Position numbers and translations under genes: made by a program | Assembly: GCF_003024525.3 (NCBI RefSeq) | Contig: NZ_CP035934.2 | Location: forward strand, 3,100,001 to 3,164,000 | Reading direction: 5' to 3' | Origin: Acinetobacter cumulans | GTDB taxonomy: Bacteria; Pseudomonadota; Gammaproteobacteria; Pseudomonadales; Moraxellaceae | Length of the DNA: 64,000 nucleotides | Notes under the pieces: model-generated | Databases searched by the model: none | Seen by the model: the letters and a program-made list of their open reading frames with translations, nothing else | Told to the model about the DNA's origin: nothing | Part shown: one piece after another, positions 1 to 8,815 of the stretch | How positions within the stretch are numbered: the stretch's first letter is position 1 | Layout of the letters: every line of letters starts with the position of its first letter

Positions 1-1747
1 TAGATATCTGTCCAGTCGTATCATCAAAGCGCAGTTGTCCAAAGCCTTCACCTTGTACTTCCTTGCTTTTTATTCCAGCCAGCTTTTTGGTCTCGGGTAA
101 TTGACCTTTATTGTCAAACTTGGTTGGACTGCGCTGTGCTTCATGTATGCGCCCCACCACAAATGGTCGGTCGATATTGCCGTCAAAGAAGTCGATGACC
201 ACAATTTCATTAATACGCGGCAAGAATCTTGCGCCATAGCCTTCACCTGCCCACGGTGTGAGTACATCTACCCATGCAGAGTCCGTGTCATTGTCATTAC
301 TGCCTGCACCGCCGTCATGGCTATGGTCATCACTTCGGGTAAATAAGAAGCGAACTTTGATTCTTCCCCATTCATCAACATGTATTTCTTCACCGCTTGG
401 TCCAACGACTTTAGCCCGTTGTGGATGAGTGCTTGGACGGTGTTCGAGCGGATTATATGCCGGAACAGTCGGAGTATTACGCCGTTGCAATGTGAGCTGA
501 TTGGCCTGACGCTCTGCCTGTTCATGGATGGGTTTAATGTTCCACTGACTTTGTTCAATCAGCTGATTGACTTGTTCAGTGAGATCTTTGGGTAAGTTAT
601 TTTGGTTATAGAATTTCTTTTCTGTGATTAAAAATTCTTTGTCTGCACCACTGTGTTGATCGATTTCTGGGTGTTCATTCAGTTCAAACCAATAACCCAC
701 TTGTGTATCACGCACGGTCGATTGTGCATTGAATTTTTTCGATTGTAGCTCGTGATATCGCGTTAGATTTTGATTCAGTTTTTCAATCTGACTGTTGGAT
801 GAAGCTGTGGCTTGATCTTCACCTGTTAAGTCTTGCATCCATGCAGGGCTGACATGCCATGCTTGTTCTAGGCTTAAGCTGGCATTGTCTTGGCTTTGGC
901 TATGCTGATGTTTGCTTTGGACTGAACCTGCACCTTCTTCTTGGCTGAGGCCATCAGCTTGCCAACGTTGCACATGTACTGCTGTCGGTTGAATGCTACG
1001 CTCACCGATAAAGCTAGTGATGCTGTCTTGTTGCTCTGTTGCACTAGAACGATGAAAGCGGATACTGCGACGGCTAAGCGCTTGATATTGACTATTGTCA
1101 TCAATCAAGCGGAGTTTTTGTTTTTCAATTGGTACTGAGGAATGTGGCACTTTCAGCTGTGCTTCATCAATGAGCCAATTAATGCCTTCACTACGCCAAA
1201 GTCGGGTTAAAAAGTCATAATCGCTTTCATTCGACTGCATGATGAAGGGCCGAACATCATAGTTTTGGCTTAAACCACTTAGATCAAGCATTAGACTGGA
1301 TGCAAAGAGTGGACTTTTGCTTTGCCATTCTTTAAAAATAGTTTCACTGACATCACGCACTGATTTATTCATAAACACACGGCTATTACGACGTTTATGC
1401 CACAACGACGTTGCATCTTCTAACGTAAGTTTATATAGGGTGAGTGAACCGTCACTCTGGCCTTGAGTGGCTTCGGTGATGATACCCGTAGTCCGAAACA
1501 GTTCGCCCCGATCTGTCACTTGATCAACAGCAACTTGTACACCAATAAATTGTTTCAGCGGAATCAATGCATTGGTGGATAAGCAAATCAGGGTCGCTTG
1601 CAGGCCTTGGTTTAAGACATGCTCCCCATCAATACGTTGAATAAAAAGCTCGTCATTCAAAGCAGGATTGGAAAATTGCGCATGTATGACACGCTTTTGG
1701 GCAGATAAGCCTAATTTTTCTAAAATTTTAGCAATCGTATTCAACAT
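1..1747 (-). CDS. vgrG: Type VI secretion spike protein VgrG (3' end cut by window edge)
   Basis: VgrG forms the trimeric spike at the tip of the type VI secretion tube and carries effectors into target cells. Reading the minus strand from an ATG at 1747 gives one uninterrupted frame of 582 codons up to the window edge. The N-terminal part (about residues 1-400) has the gp27-like pattern, for example NESDYDFLTRLWRSEGINW. It is followed by the gp5-like OB-fold with VDEWGRIKVRF and RINEIVVIDFFDGNIDRP (about residues 440-560). The C-terminal needle and any effector genes lie outside the window to the left. The start is preceded by a purine-rich AGAAAAGA. Nothing suggests a broken gene; it is simply truncated by the window. 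The family call is firm. Confidence 0.93.
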   Translation of the reverse strand, partial: MLNTIAKILEKLGLSAQKRVIHAQFSNPALNDELFIQRIDGEHVLNQGLQATLICLSTNALIPLKQFIGVQVAVDQVTDRGELFRTTGIITEATQGQSDGSLTLYKLTLEDATSLWHKRRNSRVFMNKSVRDVSETIFKEWQSKSPLFASSLMLDLSGLSQNYDVRPFIMQSNESDYDFLTRLWRSEGINWLIDEAQLKVPHSSVPIEKQKLRLIDDNSQYQALSRRSIRFHRSSATEQQDSITSFIGERSIQPTAVHVQRWQADGLSQEEGAGSVQSKHQHSQSQDNASLSLEQAWHVSPAWMQDLTGEDQATASSNSQIEKLNQNLTRYHELQSKKFNAQSTVRDTQVGYWFELNEHPEIDQHSGADKEFLITEKKFYNQNNLPKDLTEQVNQLIEQSQWNIKPIHEQAERQANQLTLQRRNTPTVPAYNPLEHRPSTHPQRAKVVGPSGEEIHVDEWGRIKVRFLFTRSDDHSHDGGAGSNDNDTDSAWVDVLTPWAGEGYGARFLPRINEIVVIDFFDGNIDRPFVVGRIHEAQRSPTKFDNKGQLPETKKLAGIKSKEVQGEGFGQLRFDDTTGQIS

Positions 1748-1801
1748 TTTTTGAAATCTTTTCTAATTGTTTTTGTATATTTAATCGGCGATATTCTAAG
1801 A

Positions 1802-1826
1802 GCTAGCACCGCCTTAGGCTAGCCCC
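1802..1826 (-). other. Stem-loop between tusA and vgrG
   Basis: On the minus strand GGGCTAGC and GCTAGCTC form an 8-bp stem (one G-U pair) around the 10-nt loop CTAAGGCGGT. It lies after tusA and about 55 bases before the vgrG start. No T-tract follows, so it may be a leader structure of vgrG or a poor terminator of tusA. Confidence 0.45.
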
Positions 1827-1894
1827 CATTTTTATTTAAAATGTAAATTATTCAAAATTAAGCTCAAACATAATATTTGAAACGCTTAAATATC

Positions 1895-2152
1895 TCAGCC
1901 CTTCTGCACCAAATAATGAAATTCTTTATTGCCATTTTCATCTAAGCGTTCTTCTTGTAGCAATAGTTCATGGCCCAAGTGCATACAGAACTTTGGAATA
2001 TCCCATGATGTCGAGTTGTCTGTAGCAAATACTTCAACCACATCTCCAGACTTCGATTTACGGATGGCTTGATGCAACATCATCACAGGTTCAGGACAAC
2101 GCAGTCCACGCGTATTCAATTGAAGGCTTGGTGTGATAGCAGAATCAGACAT
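1895..2152 (-). CDS. tusA: Sulfurtransferase TusA family protein
   Basis: TusA-type proteins are small cytoplasmic sulfur carriers that accept persulfide sulfur from a cysteine desulfurase and pass it on, classically for 2-thiouridine formation in tRNA. The 85-aa protein has the family signature GLRCPEPVMMLH near residues 17-28, with the catalytic cysteine in RCPEP, followed by the expected two-layer alpha/beta core. The length fits the family (about 80 aa). The gene stands alone, upstream of vgrG on the same strand with about 150 bases between them. Family membership is certain. The specific role in tRNA thiolation is inferred, because TusA paralogues such as YeeD and YedF share the motif. 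Confidence 0.85.
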   Translation of the reverse strand: MSDSAITPSLQLNTRGLRCPEPVMMLHQAIRKSKSGDVVEVFATDNSTSWDIPKFCMHLGHELLLQEERLDENGNKEFHYLVQKG

Positions 2153-2468
2153 TGCAAAACTCAGGTGAAGAAAACCCTTTTAGTTTAGCATAGCCCAGTT
2201 ATTCCTACATGGTCTTGCTTAAACCCTGCAGATTTCAATCCAGCTTCAGCTCAATCTTTTGCATTTAACATCTAACTTCGCACTCCACCATCATTATAGG
2301 TGTTGTTGGTTTTTTTAACTTCGCTTGCGGGATTTGATGTAATCCTAAACTTTTAAATAATTTGATCTGAACATTCTACAATCCCATAGCAATATGCATA
2401 GACAACTGTATTTTCTACGGTATGATAAAATCAATTTTTTTAGATATTCAGCGTCTTCAGGAAAGATC
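2153..2468. other. Intergenic region between tusA and corC
   Basis: These 316 bases separate the divergent tusA and corC genes and must hold both promoters. I see no convincing RNA gene or small coding frame. An upstream in-frame ATG at 2394 could extend corC by 25 residues, but it lacks a ribosome binding site and codes for residues unlike the family. Confidence 0.4.
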
Positions 2469-3308
2469 ATGCACGAGGAATCAGGCCCGTCGTGGGGCAT
2501 GCGCGGCTTACGAAAATGGTTAGGCACTGCGCCAGAAACCCGCGACGAACTGTTAAAATTAGTACAAGATTCACGTCGTTTTTTAGAACCCGATACTGTT
2601 GCAATGCTTGAAGGTGTACTTGACCTTCCCGCAACAAAAATCCGCGAAGTTATGACCCCGCGCACAGCAATGATTAGCTTACAAGAAGATGATGAGCTTC
2701 TTGATATCCTACACGTGCTGGTAGAGTCTGCGCATTCGCGTTTCCCAGTTTTCTCTGCCGATCAACCCGACAATGTCGTGGGTATATTATTGGCCAAAGA
2801 TTTATTGCCATTTTTAACTGAGCCTACCGCTAAAGTTGATATTCGCGCCTTAATGCGTCAGCCTTTGTTTGTGCCAGAAAGCGCTCGCTCTGATCAAGTG
2901 ATGCGAATGTTGAAAAACACCCAAACGCATATTGCAATTGTGATTGATGAATACGGCACAACTTCAGGTATCGTAACTTTAGAAGATATCTTGGAGGAAA
3001 TTGTCGGTGAAATTGAAGATGAACACGACAAAGTGGATGAAGAAGCTGAGTTTATCGTGCCAGATGCAGACCCCAATACTGCAAATACTTGGCTCGTTCA
3101 AGCACTTACACCAATCGAACATTTTAACAATGTTTTAGATGCTGACTTTTCGGATGATGAAGTAGAAACTGTTGGCGGTCTATTGCTACAAGAAATTGGT
3201 TTAGTGAGCGATTTACAAGGACAAACTGTTGACCTTGAAAATTGGGAATTTACGATTTTGGAAGCAGATGCCCGCACTATTCATCTGATTCGAGCTGTCC
3301 GTAAATGA
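2469..3308 (+). CDS. corC: CorC/YbeX-type CBS domain protein
   Basis: This is a cytoplasmic CorC/YbeX family protein, historically linked to magnesium and cobalt efflux and in several bacteria to ribosome or RNA homeostasis. The 279-aa product has two CBS domains (about residues 60-180, with VMTPRTAMISL and the second around IAIVIDEYGTTSGIVTLEDILEEI read in parts) and a C-terminal CorC_HlyC domain. It lacks the membrane-bound DUF21 domain of larger relatives, as YbeX does. The chosen ATG is preceded by AGGAAAG at good spacing; a longer frame from 2394 is disfavoured. The stop codon overlaps the lnt start (ATGA at 3305), so the two genes are translationally coupled, as in the ybeX-lnt order of enterobacteria. 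Confidence 0.88.
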   Translation: MHEESGPSWGMRGLRKWLGTAPETRDELLKLVQDSRRFLEPDTVAMLEGVLDLPATKIREVMTPRTAMISLQEDDELLDILHVLVESAHSRFPVFSADQPDNVVGILLAKDLLPFLTEPTAKVDIRALMRQPLFVPESARSDQVMRMLKNTQTHIAIVIDEYGTTSGIVTLEDILEEIVGEIEDEHDKVDEEAEFIVPDADPNTANTWLVQALTPIEHFNNVLDADFSDDEVETVGGLLLQEIGLVSDLQGQTVDLENWEFTILEADARTIHLIRAVRK

Positions 3309-4864
3309 GAACCTTCTTTGACAAGCTGTTAAATCCCGCAGAACAACAAAAACAGCTGCCTTTAATTTTACCTTTGCTGATCGCCCTATTTTCAGGGGCG
3401 ATTTTTAGCTTAGCACTCGCGCCTTACCATTATTGGTGGCTGGCGATTTTATCGCCTGCATTATTATATGCAAGCCTGCGTAAACGCAGTGCTAAACATG
3501 CGTTTTTCATTGGTTTGGCCTATGGTTTTGGTCTTTGGTTTGTTGGCGCATTTTGGCTCTATACCTCTATACACGTATACGGCGATACCAATGCTGTACT
3601 GAGCGTGCTAATGATTGCAGTTATGGCCATCGTTATGGGTTTATTTAGCGCGATACAAACATGGCTATATCGTCGGTTTTTCCCAGAAACACCGCTAACA
3701 TTTGCACCACTCTGGGTTCTGTTTGAATGGGCTAAAACTTGGGTCTTCACAGGTTTCCCTTGGCTCTTTGCAGGCTATGCATTTACTGAACGCTATCTCG
3801 ACAGCTATGCACCGCTCTTTGGTGTATTTGGCGTGTCTTTTGTGGTGATTGTACTGGCCTGTGCTGTCGTAGAAGTGCTGAATAAACGCATTTTTTGGCT
3901 GGTACCTTCAGCTATTTTCTTGCTCGGTGCTTGGGGTGCCTCACAGCTTAGTTTTGTTCAACCTAAAGCTGAAAAACCACTCTCTGTTTCTTTGGTTCAA
4001 GGCAATATCCCGCAAGACTTAAAATGGCTAACGGAATATCAAGTCAAAACATTGATGATCTACGCAGAACTTAGCCGTAGTGAGTGGGGTCGTGACTTAA
4101 TTGTTTGGCCTGAGTCTTCTATTCCGATGTTCCAAACCGACATTGAACCTTTTTTAGATGCCATGAAAGCACAGGCAGATAAAACAGGAACATCATGGGT
4201 GACAGGGATTCCTTATTGGGATTTAAAAGCTTCACATGTTGAGCAGCACCCGATGTATTACAACAGCATAATGGCCACAGGTGACAATGCTTCGGGAATG
4301 TACAAGAAGCAACGCCTCGTTCCTTTTGGTGAATACATACCCTTATCAGGTCTACTTAGCTGGGTATTGCCTGCCATGCAAAATGATCCATCTATGAGTG
4401 GTTTCTCTCGTGGTGCGAGTGATCAAAAGCCTTTAAATATTAAAAATCATCATTTAGGTGCAGCCATTTGTTATGAAGTGGCTTATCCCAACCTAACTCG
4501 TCGAAATGCAACCCAAAGTGATTTCTTGGTGACTGTATCAAATGATGCGTGGTTTACAGGCACTGCAGGTCCTTTACAACACCTGCAAATGGTACAAATG
4601 CGCGCTAAAGAAAACGGCCGTTGGTTTATTCGTGCCACTAATACGGGCGTTACCGCCTTTATTGATCACAATGGTCATATTGTAAAACAAGCACCAATGG
4701 ATCAAGAAGCAGTTTTACGTGGGGACTTACCTGCCATGCAAGGTCAAACCCTGTATACCCGCTTAAGCGATTGGCCAATTTTAGGCTTCTCTATGTTCTT
4801 ACTCATATTAGGTTGGATTTACCGTCCACGCACCGTGAATGTAAGCTTTAAATCACGTCGCTAA
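3305..4864 (+). CDS. lnt: Apolipoprotein N-acyltransferase
   Basis: Lnt is an inner-membrane enzyme that transfers a fatty acid from phospholipid to the N-terminal cysteine of apolipoproteins, the last step of lipoprotein maturation before Lol sorting. The 519-aa protein has about six N-terminal membrane segments (residues 1-215) and then a nitrilase-like periplasmic domain. The Glu-Lys-Cys triad can be placed in WPESSIPMF, YKKQRLVPFGEY and AAICYEVAYP. A last membrane helix lies near the C-terminus (WPILGFSMFLLILGWIY). The length matches the E. coli enzyme (512 aa). The ATG overlaps the corC stop, so the pair forms an operon, closed by the terminator at 4884-4907. Confidence 0.96.
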   Translation: MRTFFDKLLNPAEQQKQLPLILPLLIALFSGAIFSLALAPYHYWWLAILSPALLYASLRKRSAKHAFFIGLAYGFGLWFVGAFWLYTSIHVYGDTNAVLSVLMIAVMAIVMGLFSAIQTWLYRRFFPETPLTFAPLWVLFEWAKTWVFTGFPWLFAGYAFTERYLDSYAPLFGVFGVSFVVIVLACAVVEVLNKRIFWLVPSAIFLLGAWGASQLSFVQPKAEKPLSVSLVQGNIPQDLKWLTEYQVKTLMIYAELSRSEWGRDLIVWPESSIPMFQTDIEPFLDAMKAQADKTGTSWVTGIPYWDLKASHVEQHPMYYNSIMATGDNASGMYKKQRLVPFGEYIPLSGLLSWVLPAMQNDPSMSGFSRGASDQKPLNIKNHHLGAAICYEVAYPNLTRRNATQSDFLVTVSNDAWFTGTAGPLQHLQMVQMRAKENGRWFIRATNTGVTAFIDHNGHIVKQAPMDQEAVLRGDLPAMQGQTLYTRLSDWPILGFSMFLLILGWIYRPRTVNVSFKSRR

Positions 4865-4883
4865 TATAAAAAAGAAATAAAAA

Positions 4884-4907
4884 ACCGGGCTTCAGCTCGG
4901 TTTTTTT
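4884..4907. terminator. Bidirectional intrinsic terminator between lnt and csaA
   Basis: ACCGGGC and GCTCGGT form a 7-bp stem (one G-U) with a TTCA loop, followed by seven T on the plus strand and preceded by an A-run that serves the minus strand. It separates the convergent lnt and csaA genes. Confidence 0.88.
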
Positions 4908-4917
4908 AATACGTGTA

Positions 4918-5271
4918 TTAAAGTAATCTGGTTCCCAATGGAACATCTGCATCAGGCACACATAAGGCCACATGCCCTTCCACATTATGAAAACCCGTCA
5001 CCAAACACTCAGACTGAATAGGGCCAATTTGTTTTTTGGGAAAATTGACTACCGCAAGCACCAACTTACCAATTAAGCCTTCAGGCGAATATAGCTGGGT
5101 AATTTGCGCACTGGACTTTTTAATGCCCAATGTCTCCCCAAAATCAATATGTAGAATATAGGCAGGCTTACGAGCTTGCTGAAAAACTTCAGCTTGAATC
5201 ACCTTTCCCACTCTGAGCTCGACTTTCATAAAGTCTGACCAATCTATATGTTGCATCTCGGATGACGACAT
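4918..5271 (-). CDS. csaA: CsaA-type tRNA-binding domain protein
   Basis: CsaA is a small dimeric OB-fold protein of the tRNA-binding (EMAP II-like) family, described in Bacillus as a chaperone-like export factor. The 117-aa product carries the conserved run of motifs: VELRVGKVIQAE, ARKPAYILHIDFGE, GIKKSSAQIT, LIGKLVLAVVNFPKKQIGP and a C-terminal VPLGTRL. The start at 5271 has AAGGAG six bases upstream, which favours it over a second ATG five codons in. It stands alone, converging on lnt. The family call is safe; the cellular role in this organism is not known from the sequence. Confidence 0.88.
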   Translation of the reverse strand: MSSSEMQHIDWSDFMKVELRVGKVIQAEVFQQARKPAYILHIDFGETLGIKKSSAQITQLYSPEGLIGKLVLAVVNFPKKQIGPIQSECLVTGFHNVEGHVALCVPDADVPLGTRLL

Positions 5272-5414
5272 CTTTAGCTCCTTGCGATTTTTATGTGCTG
5301 TGATTTGAATGAATTCCCATCACTGTACAAAAATCAGCCCCAAAGCATATAACTGAAAGCCGACAATCTATGCATGAATCATGACAAATTTAACCCAAGC
5401 CAATCTAGTGGCAC

Positions 5415-5440
5415 AAAAAAACCGAGTTTATATACTCGGT
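5415..5440 (-). terminator. Intrinsic terminator of the 5468-5803 gene
   Basis: Read on the minus strand, ACCGAGT and ACTCGGT form a 7-bp stem with a 6-nt AT loop, followed by eight T. It lies about 30 bases past the stop of the small membrane protein gene. Confidence 0.85.
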
Positions 5441-5467
5441 TTGATATACCACATAAGTTTCGGCTGT

Positions 5468-5803
5468 TTAGAACTGTAGCGCCAAATATGACAACATGCC
5501 TGCCAAAGAAAGCATGGGCACATAACGGTAAAGATTGACCACAGCTTTTTCAACAATAGTGCTATGTTCTTGTTTGAGCTTCGCCACTGTTGCTTGTAAA
5601 GCCGACCAAAAACTCAAGGCCAACATTGAGCTCATCAAACTAATTGCAAAGAAGCCCACCATAATTTGGCTACTGCCTTCGGTATTTAGCCACAAATGCA
5701 TAATCCCTTGGCTCACAGGCAACAAGCTTAAAATCAAAAGCACAGATTTAAGCATCGCCCAATGAAATTGGTTAATTTCATCTGTAAGTATTAATGCTTT
5801 CAT
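5468..5803 (-). CDS. Small inner-membrane protein, family not recognised
   Basis: I do not recognise this 111-aa protein. It has about three hydrophobic segments, near residues 15-37 (MLKSVLLILSLLPVSQG), 46-70 (MVGFFAISLMSSMLALSFW) and 90-111. A basic linker, AKLKQEHSTIVEK, lies between the second and third. The start is well supported by GAGGAG nine bases upstream. The gene is monocistronic, with its own terminator at 5415-5440. The IS element at 5942-6980 sits about 140 bases upstream of its start codon, so the insertion may have displaced upstream regulatory DNA. Confidence 0.7.
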   Translation of the reverse strand: MKALILTDEINQFHWAMLKSVLLILSLLPVSQGIMHLWLNTEGSSQIMVGFFAISLMSSMLALSFWSALQATVAKLKQEHSTIVEKAVVNLYRYVPMLSLAGMLSYLALQF

Positions 5804-5932
5804 ACTGCTCTCCTCTGACTTTCATCCTGTCTATGGAGTTATTATGCAAGCTTTAAATTAAAATAAAAGCCTATATTTATTCATATTTTACGATTATTGT
5901 AATCAATAAACTTGGGAATAATTCTTATTATA

Positions 5933-5941
5933 AATCTCAAC
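5933..5941. repeat. Target-site duplication, left copy
   Basis: AATCTCAAC directly abuts the left inverted repeat of the IS and recurs exactly at 6981-6989. A perfect 9-bp duplication is typical of the IS903 group of the IS5 family. Confidence 0.92.
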
Positions 5942-6980
5942 GGCTTTGTTGCACAAAGATGTAAAAATTAAGATTGCCCATATCTACTCAAATTTAAGGC
6001 ATAACTTGGGTATGTGGTTGACCTAACTCGGTAAATTTATTTAACACTGCTACACGTGCATGGATCTCATTGGTTTGGCTATTAAAGTTCCTTGCACTGA
6101 GTTTATCGCCTAATAATTTGATGCAGTGCATCTTGGTTTCCACCAAACTTCGGCGATGATAGCCTGACCATTTTTTCCATAGTATTCTGCCAAACCGTTT
6201 AACAGTACGAAGTAATTCATTTCGTTCTAGCGAGCTGACCTTTGTATCTTTCCAAGGTTTCGCATTTTTTCTTGGAGGAATCACCGCATGCGCTTGCCGA
6301 TCTGCAATGACCTGACGACATTGTTTGGTGTCATAAGCGCCATCCGTATAAACAGAGTCAATCTGCTCATCTAAGGAAATTTGATCGAGTAAATCACCAA
6401 GTACCTGTGAATCACTTACATTGTTAGTTGTAAGCTGAACTGCACGTATTTGGAGAGTTTTAGCATCTATACCAATATGTAATTTACGCCATTGACGACG
6501 ATATTCAGGCTGATGTTTCTTCCTTTTCCATTCACCTTCACCTAAAAACTTTAGACCGGTAGAGTCTACTAGCAAGTTAAGCCCACCACTGCTTTTTTGA
6601 TAACTAATCGCAATATCAATATGTTTTTGTCTTCTGCAAAGCGTACTGTAATCTGGTGCTGTCCAATTTAATCCACAGAGTTTAATCAGACTTTGAACAA
6701 AACCTGTGACCATACGTAAAGAAAGGCGAAATAAAGATTTAATCATTAGACAGCATTGGATGGCTGTGTCGGAATAAGTTTGATTTCGTCCATGCTTGCC
6801 TTTTGGCTGCGCATACCATTGAGTCTTAGTGTCAAACCAAATTGAAATATTTCCTCGATTTATTAATGCTCGATTATAAGAAGACCAATTGGTGGTACGA
6901 TAAATTTTAGGTGCAGGCTTGTTCATTTGGAAATTATATTGTGGAATAAGCCCTTAACGATAGGTTTGTGCAACAAAGCC
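5942..6980 (-). mobile_element. IS5-family (IS903-group-like) insertion sequence, complete
   Basis: The element is 1039 bp long and bounded by perfect 16-bp terminal inverted repeats, GGCTTTGTTGCACAAA at the left and its reverse complement at 6965-6980. It is flanked by the 9-bp direct repeat AATCTCAAC on both sides. It encodes one intact transposase on the minus strand. Size, repeat ends and duplication length fit the IS903 group; IS17 of Acinetobacter (about 1040 bp) is a plausible identity that a database search would settle. The intact frame and perfect duplication indicate a recent, probably still active insertion into the intergenic space between gspG and the small membrane protein gene. 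Confidence 0.95.
5994..6926 (-). CDS. IS5-family DDE transposase
   Basis: This 310-aa protein catalyses cut-and-paste movement of its own element. The catalytic triad is visible: the first Asp in LLVDSTGLKFLGEGEW, the second in VYTDGAYDTKQC and the Glu in RRSLVETKMHCIK, in the order and approximate spacing of the DDE_Tnp_1 fold used by the IS5 family. The N-terminal 100 residues are basic and carry the DNA-binding region. The length equals that of IS903-group transposases (about 307 aa). The gene fills nearly the whole element, with about 50 bases on each side to the inverted repeats. There is no sign of frameshift or internal stop. Confidence 0.95.
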   Translation of the reverse strand: MNKPAPKIYRTTNWSSYNRALINRGNISIWFDTKTQWYAQPKGKHGRNQTYSDTAIQCCLMIKSLFRLSLRMVTGFVQSLIKLCGLNWTAPDYSTLCRRQKHIDIAISYQKSSGGLNLLVDSTGLKFLGEGEWKRKKHQPEYRRQWRKLHIGIDAKTLQIRAVQLTTNNVSDSQVLGDLLDQISLDEQIDSVYTDGAYDTKQCRQVIADRQAHAVIPPRKNAKPWKDTKVSSLERNELLRTVKRFGRILWKKWSGYHRRSLVETKMHCIKLLGDKLSARNFNSQTNEIHARVAVLNKFTELGQPHTQVMP

Positions 6981-6989
6981 AATCTCAAC
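6981..6989. repeat. Target-site duplication, right copy
   Basis: AATCTCAAC is identical to 5933-5941 and directly follows the right inverted repeat of the IS. Confidence 0.92.
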
Positions 6990-7133
6990 TAGAAGATATT
7001 ATTTATTTCATTATTTTTCAATTACTTATATTATATTTAATAAAAAAGAATAATTATCGCTTTAGCCAGTATTGAAATAGCCAATGACGTAAAGCGATAT
7101 ATTCAATCACCATTACTTTATAATGATTCTCAA

Positions 7134-7571
7134 TTAGTGCTGGTAATAAATATCAGCATCATTACCTTCACCACCAGACTGGCCATCTGCACCAAATGAG
7201 TACAAATCAAAAGGACGGCCTTCTGTCCCTGGAGCAACATATTGTACGTCATTGTCCCAGCTGTCTTTTGGATAGCCACCTTTGACATAGCCTCCTTGTA
7301 GCCAGTTTTTTGCAGACTCTGGCTTATTTACTAATGCCCCTAAACCACCATCTTGCATGGATGGGTATTTGCCATTGTCCATTTTGTACTGATCTAAAGC
7401 ACCCGCTACACTTTTGAGTGTGATTTGTGTGGTATCTACTTTGGCTTTTTCACCACGACCCATCACGTTTGGTACGATTAAAGCCGCCAACACACCTAAA
7501 ATCACAATAACAACCATCACTTCAATGAGGGTAAAGCCCGATTGTTTTGCGTTTAATCCTTTGCCTTGCAT
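7134..7571 (-). CDS. gspG: Type II secretion major pseudopilin GspG
   Basis: GspG is the major subunit of the periplasmic pseudopilus that drives substrates through the type II secretion outer-membrane channel. The 145-aa product begins with a short basic leader and the prepilin peptidase site KQSG/FTLIEVMVVIVILG, including the conserved Glu at +5. It ends in the calcium-binding type region of GspG (YVAPGTEGRPFDLYSFGADG and GEGNDADI). I chose the ATG at 7571, preceded by CGAGAG, over a TTG 33 bases upstream. It follows gspF by about 40 bases and is therefore co-transcribed. The remaining gsp genes are not in this window. Confidence 0.94.
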   Translation of the reverse strand: MQGKGLNAKQSGFTLIEVMVVIVILGVLAALIVPNVMGRGEKAKVDTTQITLKSVAGALDQYKMDNGKYPSMQDGGLGALVNKPESAKNWLQGGYVKGGYPKDSWDNDVQYVAPGTEGRPFDLYSFGADGQSGGEGNDADIYYQH

Positions 7572-7609
7572 GTTATTACTCTCGTTTATCTCTTTTGGGT
7601 TCAACAGGG

Positions 7610-8815
7610 TTAAATCATATTATTCATATTCACAATCGGTAGCATGACCGCAATCACAATGACCAACACAATACTGGCCATGACCACCAACATCAGTGGC
7701 TCTAACAAAGCCAATAAGGTCGAAATTAAAGTGGTTACTTCACGGTCTTGCATAACAGAAGCCCGTTCTAACATGCGGTCCAATTCGCCTGAAGATTCAC
7801 CACTTCGGATCATTTGTACCATCATTGGTGGGAAATAACCACTGCGCTCTAGTTGTGTTGCTAAGTTCCCACCTTCGGTGACTTTTTCAGCTGCAATATT
7901 CACTGAATCACGGATGACCCAATTGTTACTGACCGCCGCGCCAATTTTCAGCGCATCCACCAAAGGCACACCTGACTTGGTCAAAATAGATAAGGTACTG
8001 GCAAAGCGTGCAGCATTAATACCTTTAGACAGCTTGCCAAACAGGGGCATTTTTAAAGTAAACCGATCAAAAGCATAATGCCCAGCGTTAGTTTTTAAAA
8101 ATCTGACTAACAACATAATACCGACTGTGGCACCAACCAATAAAAATGGCCAAGCCACACGTATAAAATCACTGGCCTTCATTAAGGCAATGGTAATCCA
8201 CGGCAGTGCCGCTTTGTCTTGATCAAAGGTTTTTACAATGTCTGGCACCACATAGGTCATTAAACCCATCACAATCGCGAAAGACATCAACATTAAAATA
8301 ATTGGGTAGATCATGGCCCCTTGAATCTTTTTTTGCATGGCAAAACGATTTTCGGTGTAATCTGCCAATTGATCTAAAATTAAATCCAAGTGCCCAGAAC
8401 GCTCACCTGCAGCAATGGTGGCAATATAGAGTTCAGGGAAACGCCCAGACTGTTGCAAGGCTTGCGCTAAAGAATGCCCTTCTAGCACTTTTGAGCGCAC
8501 GGACATTAAAAGGCTTTGCACATGTGCTTTTTCGCTTTGCTTGCCTACCGCTCGAATCGCTTCTTCTAAGGGAATAGCTGCCGCCACCAACACTGCCAAT
8601 TGCCGCGTCATGAGTGCCAAGTCATAAGAAGTAATACTTTTTTGAAACCAGCGTGGCTGTGCATGTTTATCTTTTTGCTCAATCGGATCTACAGCAACGG
8701 GAATTAATGCTTTATCACGTAACTGTTGACGAATCTGACGCGCAGAATCACCTTCAAGCACACCTTTCTGTTGCTTGCCTGACGCATCTATGGCGGTAAA
8801 CTGATATGCTGGCAT
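7610..8815 (-). CDS. gspF: Type II secretion inner-membrane platform protein GspF
   Basis: GspF is the polytopic inner-membrane platform protein of the type II secretion machine and contacts the GspE ATPase. The 401-aa protein opens with the family start MPAYQFTAIDASGK. It contains two T2SSF domains (about residues 70-190 and 270-395), each with the conserved G-x-x-L stretches such as ALMTRQLAVLVAAAIPLEEA and RFASTLSILTKSGVPLVDAL. Three membrane helices are visible, around residues 165-190, 220-240 and 370-395. The length matches E. coli GspF (about 400 aa). It is the first gene of the gspF-gspG unit and is divergent from priA. Confidence 0.95.
   Translation of the reverse strand: MPAYQFTAIDASGKQQKGVLEGDSARQIRQQLRDKALIPVAVDPIEQKDKHAQPRWFQKSITSYDLALMTRQLAVLVAAAIPLEEAIRAVGKQSEKAHVQSLLMSVRSKVLEGHSLAQALQQSGRFPELYIATIAAGERSGHLDLILDQLADYTENRFAMQKKIQGAMIYPIILMLMSFAIVMGLMTYVVPDIVKTFDQDKAALPWITIALMKASDFIRVAWPFLLVGATVGIMLLVRFLKTNAGHYAFDRFTLKMPLFGKLSKGINAARFASTLSILTKSGVPLVDALKIGAAVSNNWVIRDSVNIAAEKVTEGGNLATQLERSGYFPPMMVQMIRSGESSGELDRMLERASVMQDREVTTLISTLLALLEPLMLVVMASIVLVIVIAVMLPIVNMNNMI

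Noticed and set aside
1..1150. Several short frames on both strands suggesting a broken gene at the left edge
   Set aside because: Direct reading of the minus strand gives one continuous vgrG frame from 1747 to the window edge. The short frames are shadows; there is no frameshift.
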